64,000 bases of DNA. Origin: Parasedimentitalea huanghaiensis. GTDB taxonomy: Bacteria; Pseudomonadota; Alphaproteobacteria; Rhodobacterales; Rhodobacteraceae. The translations under genes and the position numbers were made by a program. A model generated the notes under the pieces. The model searched no databases. It saw only the letters and a program-made list of their open reading frames with translations, and had not been told where the DNA came from. This document shows positions 18,410 to 28,195 of the stretch, piece by piece (position 1 is the first letter of the stretch; each line of letters opens with the position of its first letter). The stretch lies in the NCBI RefSeq assembly GCF_009753675.1, contig NZ_WQLV01000001.1, forward strand, positions 248,001-312,000, in the 5' to 3' direction.

Positions 18410-18918
18410 TGGCCAATTATCCGTTCGACGACACCGTGCCACAAAGCGGCGAGCGAGATAACACCAATGGCAGCGAACAGGCCTGCGATTACATCATCCA
18501 ACATAACACCCAGCGCATCGCCCCTGCGGTCTGCCCGACCGATGGGGCCTGGTTTGGTGATATCGAATAGGCGAAACAGGGCAAAGGCCGCGACCCATCC
18601 TGGCCACATTACCAGTATGTCGATTCCATGAATCCAGGCCGCATAACTAAGAGGCAGCAGGGCAATGAATTGCCCGACCACTTCATCTATGACGATTTCG
18701 GAAGGGTCATGATTTTTGGATCCAGCTGTCATTTGCTTGGTTGCCCAAGTTCCTTTTACAAAGGTTCCTATGACTGCAATCACCAGCAGTGGGAAACCTC
18801 CAAGCGTATGAAAGGCCCAGGCTATCGGCAAAGCTGCCAACGAACCCCAAGTGCCAGGAGCGGGACGCAGATATCCAATGCCCCCAACGGTGGCGGTCAT
18901 CTGGGCAAGCCGGTTCAT
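18406..18918 (-). CDS. pgpA: Phosphatidylglycerophosphatase A
   Basis: Removes phosphate from phosphatidylglycerophosphate to give phosphatidylglycerol at the inner membrane. The 170-residue protein carries the PgpA pattern: [19 protein letters not shown] at the N-terminus, [17 protein letters not shown] with acidic catalytic residues, and [22 protein letters not shown] near the C-terminus, separated by hydrophobic helices. It overlaps ispDF upstream and cinA downstream, each by four bases (ATGA), showing tight translational coupling. Confidence 0.95.
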   Translation of the reverse strand: MNRLAQMTATVGGIGYLRPAPGTWGSLAALPIAWAFHTLGGFPLLVIAVIGTFVKGTWATKQMTAGSKNHDPSEIVIDEVVGQFIALLPLSYAAWIHGIDILVMWPGWVAAFALFRLFDITKPGPIGRADRRGDALGVMLDDVIAGLFAAIGVISLAALWHGVVERIIGQ

Positions 18919-20051
18919 GTTTTCACCAACGCAGCTGTGGCCACTGCCGCGATACCTTCGCTTCGACCAGTAAACCCAAGCCGTTCAGATGTTGTGGCTT
19001 TGATCGAAACACGTTCAATTGAGATGTTGAGTATACCGGCCATTTTTGCACGCATATGTTCGGCATGGGGCCCAATTTTTGGGTGCTCGCAAACCAAGGT
19101 GCAATCGACGTTGGAAATGGAAAACCCCATTTCTTTGGCTAGATTGGCGGCGTGGTTCAGGAATATTTTACTGGCGGCGCCTTTCCACTGGGGATCAGAT
19201 GGCGGAAAATGCCGACCGATATCGCCGCGAGCCAGCGCACCATAGATGGCATCTGTGACAGCGTGCATTCCCACATCTGCATCAGAATGGCCTTGTAAGC
19301 CTTTGTTGTGGGGTATTTCTACCCCGCAAAGGGTGACAAAGTCCCCATCCCCGAACCGGTGAACATCATAGCCATTTCCCAGTCTGATATCCATTTCAGT
19401 CCCCAAGATTTTTTCTGCCCGGGCAAAGTCGCCAGCGGTGGTTATTTTTATGTTATCTGGTTCGCCCGGAACGATTGCAACGTCAAGTCCTGCGGCCCGC
19501 GCAACCTCGACGTCATCAGCAGCCCCCCCTGGATGTGCCAAATGCGCCGCCAGTATAGCGTCAAATTGAAACCCCTGTGGTGTCTGCGCCGCAAACAATC
19601 CGCTTCGATCCTGTGTGCCAGTTACTTCATCTCTAGCACCAATCCACAACGCATCAGTTACTGCAAGCGCCGGCGCGGCGGCTGCGTTGCTGTCCAATGC
19701 ATCGATCACTTGTTGGATTAAGCCATGACTTACACAGGGACGAGCAACGTCGTGAATAAGAACCTTGTCCACTCCGTATTCTTGCAAAGCGGTCAATCCA
19801 TTGAGAACTGAACCGGCTCGATCGCTGGCTCCGGTTGCGAAGATCAAGCCGGGAATAGTTGCAAAGCTCTCGCGAACGTCTTGGTCCTTAGGAGACAGCA
19901 CCAGAACAATATGATCCACTTTGGATTTAGCAAAAGCGTCAAGTGTCCAGTCGGCTACTCGGAGCCCCTTTAGCGTCCGCCATTGTTTGGGTCGTCCTCC
20001 GCCCGCGCGAACCCCACGCCCTGCAGCGACGATGAGTGCAGCAATGGTCAT
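18915..20051 (-). CDS. ispDF: Bifunctional IspD/IspF (MEP pathway)
   Basis: Fusion enzyme for two non-consecutive steps of isoprenoid synthesis: MEP cytidylyltransferase (IspD, residues 1 to about 215) and MECDP synthase (IspF, about 220-378). IspD shows VAAGRG near the N-terminus, IHDVARPCV at about 99-107 and TPQGF at 157-161. IspF shows GYDVHRF with metal ligands Asp229 and His231, and [14 protein letters not shown] after that. The start at 20051 has GGAGA seven bases upstream; the longer frame to 20108 lacks it. Such fusions are common in Alphaproteobacteria. First gene of the operon with pgpA and cinA. Confidence 0.97.
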   Translation of the reverse strand: MTIAALIVAAGRGVRAGGGRPKQWRTLKGLRVADWTLDAFAKSKVDHIVLVLSPKDQDVRESFATIPGLIFATGASDRAGSVLNGLTALQEYGVDKVLIHDVARPCVSHGLIQQVIDALDSNAAAAPALAVTDALWIGARDEVTGTQDRSGLFAAQTPQGFQFDAILAAHLAHPGGAADDVEVARAAGLDVAIVPGEPDNIKITTAGDFARAEKILGTEMDIRLGNGYDVHRFGDGDFVTLCGVEIPHNKGLQGHSDADVGMHAVTDAIYGALARGDIGRHFPPSDPQWKGAASKIFLNHAANLAKEMGFSISNVDCTLVCEHPKIGPHAEHMRAKMAGILNISIERVSIKATTSERLGFTGRSEGIAAVATAALVKT

Positions 20052-20234
20052 AAAATGCTCTCCAACCTGATTGGCGCTGTTTTTATGGGGAGTTGGTGGG
20101 GGAGGCAATCATCCACCCCTGTTTGCCTAAATTTTGTGCATTTCTTCTGAAATTTTGCAATATTTGGGGGAGTATGATTGTGAAACGGGTTCGAGGTGGA
20201 CTAGAAACGCCCTACATGCACAAGGATTAGGCAA

Positions 20235-21221
20235 TTGTCTTTTACAGTCGGATCTACCTCGATGGCACCGCCAATTGCTTTGGCGCCAATGGCGGGAATC
20301 ACTGACCGTCCGTTTCGCGATCTGGTTCGGTCATTTGGTTCCGGGTTGATGGTCAGCGAAATGGTGGCCAGTCAAGAGATGGTCCAGGCGAAACCTGGTG
20401 TGCGCGAACGTGCAGAGCTAAGTGCAGATGTCGAAAATACTGCGGTTCAAATAGCGGGCAGAGAGGCGCACTGGATGGCGGAAGCCGCGCGACAGCTGGA
20501 AGATCGCGGGGCCCGTATCATTGACATCAACATGGGATGTCCGGCCAAGAAAGTGGTCAACGGCTATTCCGGATCGGCACTGCTGAAAACGCCAGATCAC
20601 GCGTTAAAACTGATCGAAGCAGTCGTGGCGTCGGTAGATATACCGGTCACACTAAAAACACGGCTTGGTTGGGATGATAGCTGTCTGAATGCGACTGATA
20701 TTGCCCGGCGGGCACAAGATGCTGGTATCCAGATGGTCACAATACATGGCCGAACCCGTTGTCAGTTTTATAAAGGGACAGCCAATTGGAGAGCGATACA
20801 TAACATCAAGCAGGCGGTGTCAATTCCAGTCCTTGCCAATGGTGATATCATTGACACTGGCACTGCGCACAGTGCATTGGCGCAGTCGGGTGCAGATGGT
20901 GTGATGATCGGACGTGGCGCACAGGGTAAGCCTTGGCTTTTGGCCCAGATTGCACATGAGATTTGGGGATCAAAGCAACCGGACATTCCTCGCGGCGGTG
21001 ATTTTACTAACATGGTTTCAATGCATTATGATGCTATGCTCACCTTTTACGGCGCCGTTCTGGGACTGCGTGTGGCACGCAAACATCTAGGGTGGTATAT
21101 GGATGTTGCTGGTACCGTCTCCAAACTTCGACGGGCTGTCCTTACCGAAGCTGACCCGGCAAGCGTTCTTCGCTTACTTCCGGACGCTCTGAATGTTGCG
21201 GATCAAGAGGCCGCAGCATGA
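20235..21221 (+). CDS. dusB: tRNA-dihydrouridine synthase (NifR3/DusB)
   Basis: FMN enzyme that reduces uridine to dihydrouridine in tRNA. A TTG start at 20235 is chosen because AAGGA lies eight bases upstream and the resulting N-terminus (SFTVGSTSMAPPIALAPMAGITD) matches the family; a start at the internal ATG 20262 would cut it short. Catalytic Cys102 is in NMGCPAKKV; the FMN/phosphate part VMIGRGAQGKPWL is towards the C-terminus. Total 328 residues. It heads the nitrogen-regulation block and overlaps ntrB by four bases, the classical nifR3-ntrB arrangement. Confidence 0.96.
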   Translation: MSFTVGSTSMAPPIALAPMAGITDRPFRDLVRSFGSGLMVSEMVASQEMVQAKPGVRERAELSADVENTAVQIAGREAHWMAEAARQLEDRGARIIDINMGCPAKKVVNGYSGSALLKTPDHALKLIEAVVASVDIPVTLKTRLGWDDSCLNATDIARRAQDAGIQMVTIHGRTRCQFYKGTANWRAIHNIKQAVSIPVLANGDIIDTGTAHSALAQSGADGVMIGRGAQGKPWLLAQIAHEIWGSKQPDIPRGGDFTNMVSMHYDAMLTFYGAVLGLRVARKHLGWYMDVAGTVSKLRRAVLTEADPASVLRLLPDALNVADQEAAA

Positions 21222-22294
21222 TCTGCGACACGGCGCTCTGGGCTTCGTTGCCTGTTCCTGCATTCCTGATTGACGCTGAAGATTGTATTCTGGATGTCAA
21301 CTCGGCAGGTGAAGGGTTTCTAAATGTGTCGTGTAAGTCGGTCCTAGGTCATCCAATCTGGGATCAAATCGCTATTGATGCTCCCATCGAAGATGCACTT
21401 TTGCGGTCACGGCGAGACGGGACACCGTTGTTTGTTAATGACATAGACGTCGGTTCAGGTAGTCGGGCGCCGTTACAATGTGGGGTTCAGTTCGCTCATG
21501 TTGTGGGGAAGCCTGGCCAAATGCTGTTGATGTTAACGCCACGTGAATTGGCAGGCAGCATGACACGGGCACAATCTGCTAAATCTGCCGCCCAATCAGC
21601 CATCGGAATGGCTGAAATGTTGGCCCATGAAATCAAGAACCCTCTGGCTGGAATTACTGGTGCCGCCCAGTTGTTGAGCATGAATCTCGCTCAAGATGAT
21701 CTCGAACTGACCGACCTAATTGTTGAAGAATGCCGTCGGATAGTAAAGTTGCTGGACCAAGTGGAACAGTTTGGAAACCTATCTCCGCCTGATTTCCAAC
21801 CTGTCAATTTACATGATGTTCTAGACCGGGCACGCCGCTCGGCGCTACTCGGTTTTGGGGCTCATATGACCATTGTCGACGACTACGATCCTTCCTTACC
21901 TATGGCTTGGGGGGATGCCGACCAGTTGCTTCAGGTGGTGTTAAATCTCCTGAAGAACGCGTCTGAAGCTGCTGAAAATAAACATGGAACCATCAAAATC
22001 CGCACGTTCTATGAGCATTCCTTCAGGCTGCGTCGTAGTGATGGGACTGGCAAGACGCTGCCGTTACAAGTTGAAGTGATTGACGATGGCCCAGGGCTGC
22101 CGCCTGCCATTCAAGAAGATGTCTTTGATCCATTTGTTTCGGGGCGTGAAAACGGCACCGGCCTTGGGCTCGCTTTGGTGAGTAAAATAGTTTCAGACCA
22201 CAAAGGCTGGATTTCAGTGAGTTCAACGCCAGGCCGAACCGTGTTCCGCTTGTCACTGTCACGCGTCCAGAGGGACAAAAAGGTACAGGAGTAA
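21218..22294 (+). CDS. ntrB: Nitrogen-regulation sensor histidine kinase NtrB
   Basis: Cytoplasmic sensor kinase of 358 residues: a PAS-like N-terminal domain ([22 protein letters not shown]), the phospho-accepting His137 in [12 protein letters not shown], and the ATPase domain with an N box ([11 protein letters not shown]), DDGPGLP and GTGLGLALV. It phosphorylates NtrC under nitrogen limitation and is normally held in check by PII, which is not encoded here. It overlaps dusB by four bases and precedes ntrC by six bases. Confidence 0.96.
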   Translation: MICDTALWASLPVPAFLIDAEDCILDVNSAGEGFLNVSCKSVLGHPIWDQIAIDAPIEDALLRSRRDGTPLFVNDIDVGSGSRAPLQCGVQFAHVVGKPGQMLLMLTPRELAGSMTRAQSAKSAAQSAIGMAEMLAHEIKNPLAGITGAAQLLSMNLAQDDLELTDLIVEECRRIVKLLDQVEQFGNLSPPDFQPVNLHDVLDRARRSALLGFGAHMTIVDDYDPSLPMAWGDADQLLQVVLNLLKNASEAAENKHGTIKIRTFYEHSFRLRRSDGTGKTLPLQVEVIDDGPGLPPAIQEDVFDPFVSGRENGTGLGLALVSKIVSDHKGWISVSSTPGRTVFRLSLSRVQRDKKVQE

Positions 22295-22299
22295 ACACC

Positions 22300-23667
22300 A
22301 TGGATGGTACCGTTCTTGTTGCGGATGATGATCGAACAATCCGTACAGTTTTGACTCAGGCCCTTACCCGTGCCGGCTGTAAGGTCCATGCAACATCTTC
22401 GCTCACAACACTGATGCGTTGGGTGGCAGAAGGGAAGGGTGATGTTGTTATCTCTGATGTGGCAATGCCGGACGGTAACGGTTTGGAAATGTTACCTAAA
22501 ATTTCTGAAGATAGGCCTGGTCTGCCGGTAATTGTCATATCTGCACAAAATACCATTATGACGGCGATTAAGGCTGCTGAGGCGGATGCTTATGATTACT
22601 TGCCAAAGCCATTTGATCTTCCTGACCTGATGAAGCGCATCGCCAAAGCGCTTGCGGAAAAACCTTCCGGTTCAGTTGCTTCCAATTTTGAAAACTTAGA
22701 TCACCCCGATGACCTGCCTCTGGTTGGCCGGACCGAAGTCATGCAAGCTTTGTATCAGTTGATTGCAAGGGTAATGAACACTGATCTACCGTTATTGATA
22801 ACCGGGGAAAGCGGGGCAGGAAAAACCTTGATTGCCCGTTCGGTTCACGACTTTTCGGATCGCCGTACCTTACCCTTTGTCAGTGTGAATTCAGAAGATT
22901 TGGTTGAACTCGAGGGGCCGGCACGTCTCTTGGCGAGGGTCAAAGGAGGCACCTTGTTGATTGACGAATTGGTAGATCTGCCAGATGAAGCCCAAGCACG
23001 CTTGGTTCGAATGATTGATGAACCAGGTGACTTTTCCCCGCGCTTCATGGCCACCAGTCAATGTGATCTCAGTGCGTCGATCGAATCGGGCACTCTTCGT
23101 CAAGATTTGTATTACCGGATATGCGGAACAGCCCTGCACGTTCCTTCGCTGCGCGAGCGTGTTGACGATATTGTTTTATTGGCTGAGCATTTTTTGGTCA
23201 AATCTGAGAACGATGGGGCGCCGCACAAGTATTTGAGCAATGGATGTCGAGAAATGCTGCGCCACTTCTCTTGGCCCGGCAATGTTCGTCATCTTGAAAA
23301 TGTTATCCGTCGTCTAAGTCTGACAGCGAGAGGCGAAGAGATTACCGAGGCTGAACTTGCTGATGTACTAGGGCCGCAACCCGAAGTGGAACCTGTGCTG
23401 GGTGGAGGTGTTGACGAAAAGCTGTCGGATACGATTGGGCGGCATCTGCAACGCTATTTCGAACTGCACGGCGACTTACTTCCCCCCGCAGGGCTCTATT
23501 CGCGGTTGCTGCGAGAAGTTGAAACACCATTGATCGAAATTTCATTGCAAGCCACCAGTGGTAACCAGGCCAAATGTGCTGATTTATTGGGGATCAACCG
23601 AAATACTTTGCGAAAGAAGATCACAGATTTGGATATTCAGGTGACACGCCGCCGCAAACTGATGTAA
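22300..23667 (+). CDS. ntrC: Nitrogen-regulation response regulator NtrC lacking the GAFTGA loop
   Basis: A 455-residue response regulator: receiver domain with phospho-acceptor Asp53 ([11 protein letters not shown]) and Lys103, AAA+ domain with Walker A GESGAGKT at 169-176 and Walker [10 protein letters not shown] at 216-224, and a Fis-type helix-turn-helix at the C-terminus ([19 protein letters not shown]). Between the strand SVNSEDL (195-201) and Walker B only about 15 residues remain, so the GAFTGA loop that contacts sigma54 is missing. The same is known for Rhodobacter capsulatus NtrC, which activates the housekeeping polymerase. I therefore infer sigma70-type activation of nitrogen-assimilation genes. 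Confidence 0.95.
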   Translation: MDGTVLVADDDRTIRTVLTQALTRAGCKVHATSSLTTLMRWVAEGKGDVVISDVAMPDGNGLEMLPKISEDRPGLPVIVISAQNTIMTAIKAAEADAYDYLPKPFDLPDLMKRIAKALAEKPSGSVASNFENLDHPDDLPLVGRTEVMQALYQLIARVMNTDLPLLITGESGAGKTLIARSVHDFSDRRTLPFVSVNSEDLVELEGPARLLARVKGGTLLIDELVDLPDEAQARLVRMIDEPGDFSPRFMATSQCDLSASIESGTLRQDLYYRICGTALHVPSLRERVDDIVLLAEHFLVKSENDGAPHKYLSNGCREMLRHFSWPGNVRHLENVIRRLSLTARGEEITEAELADVLGPQPEVEPVLGGGVDEKLSDTIGRHLQRYFELHGDLLPPAGLYSRLLREVETPLIEISLQATSGNQAKCADLLGINRNTLRKKITDLDIQVTRRRKLM

Positions 23668-23767
23668 TATCGCCACATAGCCGTGGCAACTTGGTACTCG
23701 TACTGGTAGAAAGCCACGATATACGGCGGTTGACCCACGTGGTCACACATCAGAATGAGGATAGTCA

Positions 23768-26047
23768 GTGGCGCACAGGTCACATATTCGGTCGGCGTAT
23801 GGTCCATTTGCGGCTATGGTCCGGTGGCGCAGGACCCGGAGAGCGCGCAATATTGGCACGCTTGGGTTGGTGGTCTTGGGCCCTTTGTTGGCTGGCGTCA
23901 CCTTTTTAGTTTTGGGGCCGTTCGGCGGTGGCGCTTCCTCCCCAAGTTTACGACTGATATTACTTGCTGACCTTGTTTATGTTCTGGCAATCGCTGCGCT
24001 GGTTCTGTTCCAAATTGGACGGTTGATCGCTGCACGTCGCGCCAAATCTGCCGGATCTCGACTACACTTGAGATTGATTGGGGCATTTACATTTTTGGCG
24101 TTAGTGCCAACGGTAACTGTGGCGGTATTTGCTGGGTTGACTGTGAATGTTGGACTTGAGGGATGGTTTTCAGAACGGGTCCGCCAAGTTGTTGGTAGTT
24201 CTCTCGCCGCAGCTGAGGCATATGAATCGCAGCAACGTCAGGATCTTTCTGAGGATGCACGAGCACTTGCACGATTTCTGGACAATAGCCGGTCCCGAAG
24301 CTTTTTCATGAATGACGCCGAGCTACGCCAAGTTCTGACACAAGGCCAACTGCAAATTCAACGCGGTTTGCGTGAAGCTTATGTATTGGACGGCGGTGGT
24401 GATATTCGGGCCAGGGGTGAACGATCCTACGAATTCGATTACGAAAAACCTTCCAGTGAAGACGTTATCAGGTCGTCGACAGATGGGCTGGCTATCATAC
24501 AGGACTGGGATAACAACGAATTCCGGGCGTTGATTCCTTTGGATGCATTTGTCGATCGGTATCTTTACGTCAGCCGTAATGTTGATGGTGAATTACTTAA
24601 CTTGTTGGATGAAACCAAGCAAACGGCGCATTTGTATCAACAGTTAGAAAGTGAACGAGGCCGTGTCCTTTTTGAATTTGGACTGTTGTATCTTGGCTTC
24701 GCGGTCATTTTGATCTTGGCCGCGATGTGGCTAGGGATGTGGTTTGCAGAACGGTTGTCACGGCCGGTTGGACGTCTGACGGTCGCTGCCCAGAGAGTTG
24801 GTAGTGGTGACCTGAATGTGCAGGTGGTGGAAGACGATGGGGATGATGAAATATCGGATTTGGGCCGTTACTTCAACCACATGACGCGAGACCTTCAAGT
24901 TCAGCGCGAAACGCTTTTGGACAATACCCGGCAAATTGAACGGCGAAGGAGATTGTTTGACTCTGTACTTTCATCGGTGCCGTCTGGAGTTGTTGGTCTG
25001 GACGATCAGGGCCGCGTTACATTTGTCAACCGATCTGCAGAGAGGTTGCTGGATTGGCGCGAGGATCAACAGTCAGTAGCGTTGACAGTCGCTGTACCAG
25101 AATTTGGGGCATTGTTCTCTGAGCTGACTGCGGACGGTAGTGCGGTTGTTCAGGGGGAAGTAAAAGTAACTCGTCTTGGCCGCTTGGAAAACCTGTTGGT
25201 TAGGATGTCGCCCAGATTGTCAGAAGAAAAACGGCTTGAGGGGTATGTGGTTGCTTTTGAAGATGTGACAGACTTGGTCAGCGCTCAAAGGATGGCAGCG
25301 TGGGGAGATGTGGCTAGACGCATTGCTCATGAAATCAAGAACCCTTTGACGCCAATCCAGCTTAGTGCTGAGAGGATCAAGCGCAAGTTTGCGCCGATGC
25401 TGGGCGAGGGGAACAGTGATAAGCTTCAATCTATGACTGATGTAATAGTTAGGCAAACTAATGATTTACGCCGCATTGTAGATGAGTTTTCAAAATTCGC
25501 CCGTATGCCCGAACCAGACCGCCGCGAAGAAGATCTTGTCGGTCTGGTGCGCGATGCTGTGTTGCTACAGCAGTCTGGCCAACCTGAAATTCAATTGCTT
25601 GCCGAATTGCCCGAAGTCCCCCTATTGGTGACACTAGATGCTACCATGATTGGCCAAGCACTAACAAATTTGATCAAGAACGCTGGCGAAGCGATAGCTA
25701 CGCTCGAGAAAAAAACTGGTCAGGCCGTTTCAAACCCGCAAGTCCGGGTTTCGCTTAAAGAAACAGAGAATTTCTATGAAATTTCTATTGCCGACAATGG
25801 CATTGGACTGCCCGAAGATAGGGCTCGCTTGTTTGAACCCTATGTAACGACACGTGATGAAGGCACCGGATTGGGACTGCCAATTGTGAAAAAAATTATT
25901 GAAGAACATGGTGGGAGCTTAGTTTTGGAAGATGCCCCATATTTTGACGAAAATCCGCACCGGGGCGCCATGGCGATTATCCGGTTGCCAGCTATGGCGC
26001 GTCTTGCGCAGAGCAACAGAAAAGCAGTGAAGGCAGGTCTGACATGA
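23768..26047 (+). CDS. ntrY: Membrane sensor histidine kinase NtrY
   Basis: A 759-residue inner-membrane kinase. Hydrophobic segments at about 30-50, 61-86, 102-128 and 302-326 enclose an extracytoplasmic sensing region of roughly 170 residues. A HAMP domain (327-380), a PAS domain (392-500), the H box with His521 ([17 protein letters not shown]) and an ATPase domain with NLIKNAGEA and GTGLGLPIV follow. NtrY with NtrX responds to nitrogen and redox cues and influences respiration or envelope in several Alphaproteobacteria. Start is the GTG at 23768 with GAGGA in front; an ATG at 23816 is an alternative. Overlaps ntrX by four bases. Confidence 0.95.
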   Translation: MAHRSHIRSAYGPFAAMVRWRRTRRARNIGTLGLVVLGPLLAGVTFLVLGPFGGGASSPSLRLILLADLVYVLAIAALVLFQIGRLIAARRAKSAGSRLHLRLIGAFTFLALVPTVTVAVFAGLTVNVGLEGWFSERVRQVVGSSLAAAEAYESQQRQDLSEDARALARFLDNSRSRSFFMNDAELRQVLTQGQLQIQRGLREAYVLDGGGDIRARGERSYEFDYEKPSSEDVIRSSTDGLAIIQDWDNNEFRALIPLDAFVDRYLYVSRNVDGELLNLLDETKQTAHLYQQLESERGRVLFEFGLLYLGFAVILILAAMWLGMWFAERLSRPVGRLTVAAQRVGSGDLNVQVVEDDGDDEISDLGRYFNHMTRDLQVQRETLLDNTRQIERRRRLFDSVLSSVPSGVVGLDDQGRVTFVNRSAERLLDWREDQQSVALTVAVPEFGALFSELTADGSAVVQGEVKVTRLGRLENLLVRMSPRLSEEKRLEGYVVAFEDVTDLVSAQRMAAWGDVARRIAHEIKNPLTPIQLSAERIKRKFAPMLGEGNSDKLQSMTDVIVRQTNDLRRIVDEFSKFARMPEPDRREEDLVGLVRDAVLLQQSGQPEIQLLAELPEVPLLVTLDATMIGQALTNLIKNAGEAIATLEKKTGQAVSNPQVRVSLKETENFYEISIADNGIGLPEDRARLFEPYVTTRDEGTGLGLPIVKKIIEEHGGSLVLEDAPYFDENPHRGAMAIIRLPAMARLAQSNRKAVKAGLT

Positions 26048-27453
26048 GTGATATCCTAATTGTTGATGATGAACGAGACATTCGCGAACTGGTTTCGGAT
26101 ATTCTAGAAGACGAGGGCTACGCTACTCGCAAAGCTGGAAATTCTGATGAATGTATGGCTGCGCTGAATGATGGTCTGCCTGCTCTGCTGATTTTGGATA
26201 TCTGGCTCAAAGACAGTCAGATGGACGGTATCGACATTCTGAAAGCGGTGAAACGCGACACGCCAGAAGTTCCAGTCGTGATAATTTCTGGCCATGGCAA
26301 CGTTGAGATCGCGGTGGCGGCGATTAAGCAAGGCGCTTATGATTTCATCGAAAAGCCCTTTAACATAGATCAGTTGATGGTTGTAATCCGCCGTGCAATG
26401 GAAGCCTCGCAATTGCGGCGCGAAAATTCAGACCTGCGTCGGCTTGATAGCGGTGGCGCAGAAATGATCGGGGATTCAGCTGTTTATCGGGTTTTGACCA
26501 GCCAACTGGACAAAGTGGTTAAGTCAAACGGGCGGGTAATGTTGAGCGGTCCTGCCGGCAGCGGTAAAGAGATTGCAGCCCGTTATGTTCATGCAAATTC
26601 TAACCGTTCAGCAGCACCGTTTGTTACGGTCAGTTGTGCGAGCATCGAACCAGAGAGAATGGAAGAGGTGCTGTTTGGGCGAGAGACAACTGAGCGCGGG
26701 ATTGAGCCTGGACTATTAGAACAGGCAAATGGCGGTGTTATCTATTTTGATGAGGTCGCCGATATGCCGTTGGGAACCCAGTCAAAAATTCTTCGTGTAC
26801 TCGTCGATCAGAAGTTTCAGCGGGTAGGTGGTGGAGACAACGTTAGCGTCGATCTACGTGTTATTTCCTCAACAAACAAAGATCTTGAGCAGGAAATTCG
26901 CTTAGAGAAGTTCCGAGAAGAGTTGTTTCATCGCCTAAACGTGGTGCCAATCGCCGTTCCCTCTCTGTCGGACCGGCGTGAAGACATTCCTATGCTGGTC
27001 GAACATTTCATCGCTCACTTTAACGATACCCAGGGCCTTCCGCTTCGTAAATTAAGCGAAGAATCGGTGGCGTTGTTACAAACGATGATCTGGCCTGGCA
27101 ACGTGCGCCAATTGAAGAATTTGGTGGAAAGAGTTTTGATCCTCGGTGAAGGCAATGGCCCAATCGAAGTCAAGGAACTGCCGCGCGAAGAAGATGCACC
27201 AAATGAAGAAGGACGTGTGGTTCTATCGGGCGCCTTGGCGACATTACCTTTGCGTGAAGCTCGAGAAGCATTTGAACGTGAATATTTACTGACTCAGATC
27301 AATCGTTTCGGTGGAAATATCAGCCGTACGGCGACCTTTGTAGGGATGGAACGTTCAGCGCTGCACAGAAAACTGAAATCCTTGGGTGTGGTAACTTCAA
27401 ATAAATCCGGAGCCAGAGTAGCACACTTGGACAGTGAAGATACCGTTGCTTGA
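26044..27453 (+). CDS. ntrX: Response regulator NtrX, also without a GAFTGA loop
   Basis: A 469-residue partner of NtrY. The receiver domain has Asp52 (LLILDIWLKDSQMDG) and ends in the FIEKPF Lys motif; the AAA+ domain has Walker A GPAGSGKE at 169-176 and Walker B GGVIYFDEV at 230-238; a Fis-type helix-turn-helix closes the protein (NISRTATFVGMERSALHRKLKSLG). In the position of GAFTGA the sequence reads EEVLFGRETTERGIEPGLL, so sigma54 contact is not expected, as in other alphaproteobacterial NtrX proteins. Last two-component gene of the block; a hairpin follows before the convergent lipoprotein gene. Confidence 0.95.
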   Translation: MSDILIVDDERDIRELVSDILEDEGYATRKAGNSDECMAALNDGLPALLILDIWLKDSQMDGIDILKAVKRDTPEVPVVIISGHGNVEIAVAAIKQGAYDFIEKPFNIDQLMVVIRRAMEASQLRRENSDLRRLDSGGAEMIGDSAVYRVLTSQLDKVVKSNGRVMLSGPAGSGKEIAARYVHANSNRSAAPFVTVSCASIEPERMEEVLFGRETTERGIEPGLLEQANGGVIYFDEVADMPLGTQSKILRVLVDQKFQRVGGGDNVSVDLRVISSTNKDLEQEIRLEKFREELFHRLNVVPIAVPSLSDRREDIPMLVEHFIAHFNDTQGLPLRKLSEESVALLQTMIWPGNVRQLKNLVERVLILGEGNGPIEVKELPREEDAPNEEGRVVLSGALATLPLREAREAFEREYLLTQINRFGGNISRTATFVGMERSALHRKLKSLGVVTSNKSGARVAHLDSEDTVA

Positions 27454-27542
27454 CCTTTAGTGGAGGCACGTCAATTTGGGTGTTTCGCCTTCCCGCTGCG
27501 CCGGGAGGAATAATTAGCTTTTGTGGAAACACTAGAATGTGC

Positions 27543-27563
27543 GACCCCACTTAAAGTGGGGCG
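27543..27563. terminator. Palindromic hairpin after ntrX
   Basis: CCCCACTT and AAGTGGGG are perfectly complementary around one base (27545-27561), with GCG and CGC just outside. It lies 90 bases after ntrX and about 50 bases beyond the stop of the convergent lipoprotein gene. No T run follows, so termination is plausible but not certain. Confidence 0.45.
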
Positions 27564-27614
27564 CAACCCGTCGGACATTCGATCAAGCGCATGACGTCTT
27601 GATCTCCGCCTTTT

Positions 27615-28091
27615 TTAGCGGGGGTCTACAATTAGAAAGCTACCGTCCTTGTGTCGGACAGCACATGAACTCTCACTCAGCTGAGGTAGTCTCGTTGTTT
27701 GAGTATTGCCAGCTGCTTTAGCCACTGATGGGTTGCATATTTCCAATTCGACCTGTTGGTAACCTTTGTCCGTCATGCACTGGTTCTCAATTCTGTGGCG
27801 TAGTCCACGGTTTAGATCTACGGTATAAATATTGCCTTCAACCCAGTAGCCAGGGCGGTAATAGCAGTTTGTCCCATTGCAGAACTCGCCACCAGGATAG
27901 AAGATGGGAGGGCTCTGGCGGATCTCATTGGCGACAGGTGCATCTTTCAGAGCAAGAGTTTCGCATGTCAGGCTGTCGGACTGCATACGCGATACCTCAA
28001 CACCGGGTTTGTAGTATAGTGAAAGCGGAGTACAGCTCGTAGCAAGCGAAACAACCAATATAAATACGGGTGCTTTGAGTGACTTAATCAT
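27615..28091 (-). CDS. Putative lipoprotein of unknown function
   Basis: A 158-residue protein with an N-terminal signal (MIKSLKAPVFILVVSLATSC) whose LATSC fits a lipobox, predicting lipidation at Cys20. Mature part contains five or six more cysteines (for example FCNGTNCYYRPGYW, ENQCMTDKGYQQVELEIC and SSCAVRH), suggesting disulfides in the periplasm, and an aromatic YRPGYWVEGN segment. I do not recognise a named family. It sits on the opposite strand between ntrX and trkA and has no obvious link to either. Confidence 0.75.
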   Translation of the reverse strand: MIKSLKAPVFILVVSLATSCTPLSLYYKPGVEVSRMQSDSLTCETLALKDAPVANEIRQSPPIFYPGGEFCNGTNCYYRPGYWVEGNIYTVDLNRGLRHRIENQCMTDKGYQQVELEICNPSVAKAAGNTQTTRLPQLSESSCAVRHKDGSFLIVDPR

Positions 28092-28195
28092 GGAATTACA
28101 GTGCCATCACAAATACGAAGTTACAATTGAATTGACCGTGTTCTAGGGTTCTGTCATGCAAAATACTGGCAAAAACGCGCCTAGGGGCAAAAAAC

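Noticed and set aside
20150-20235. GGTTCGAG-like string upstream of dusB as a tRNA remnant
   Set aside because: No cloverleaf could be drawn around it; no acceptor stem pairing.
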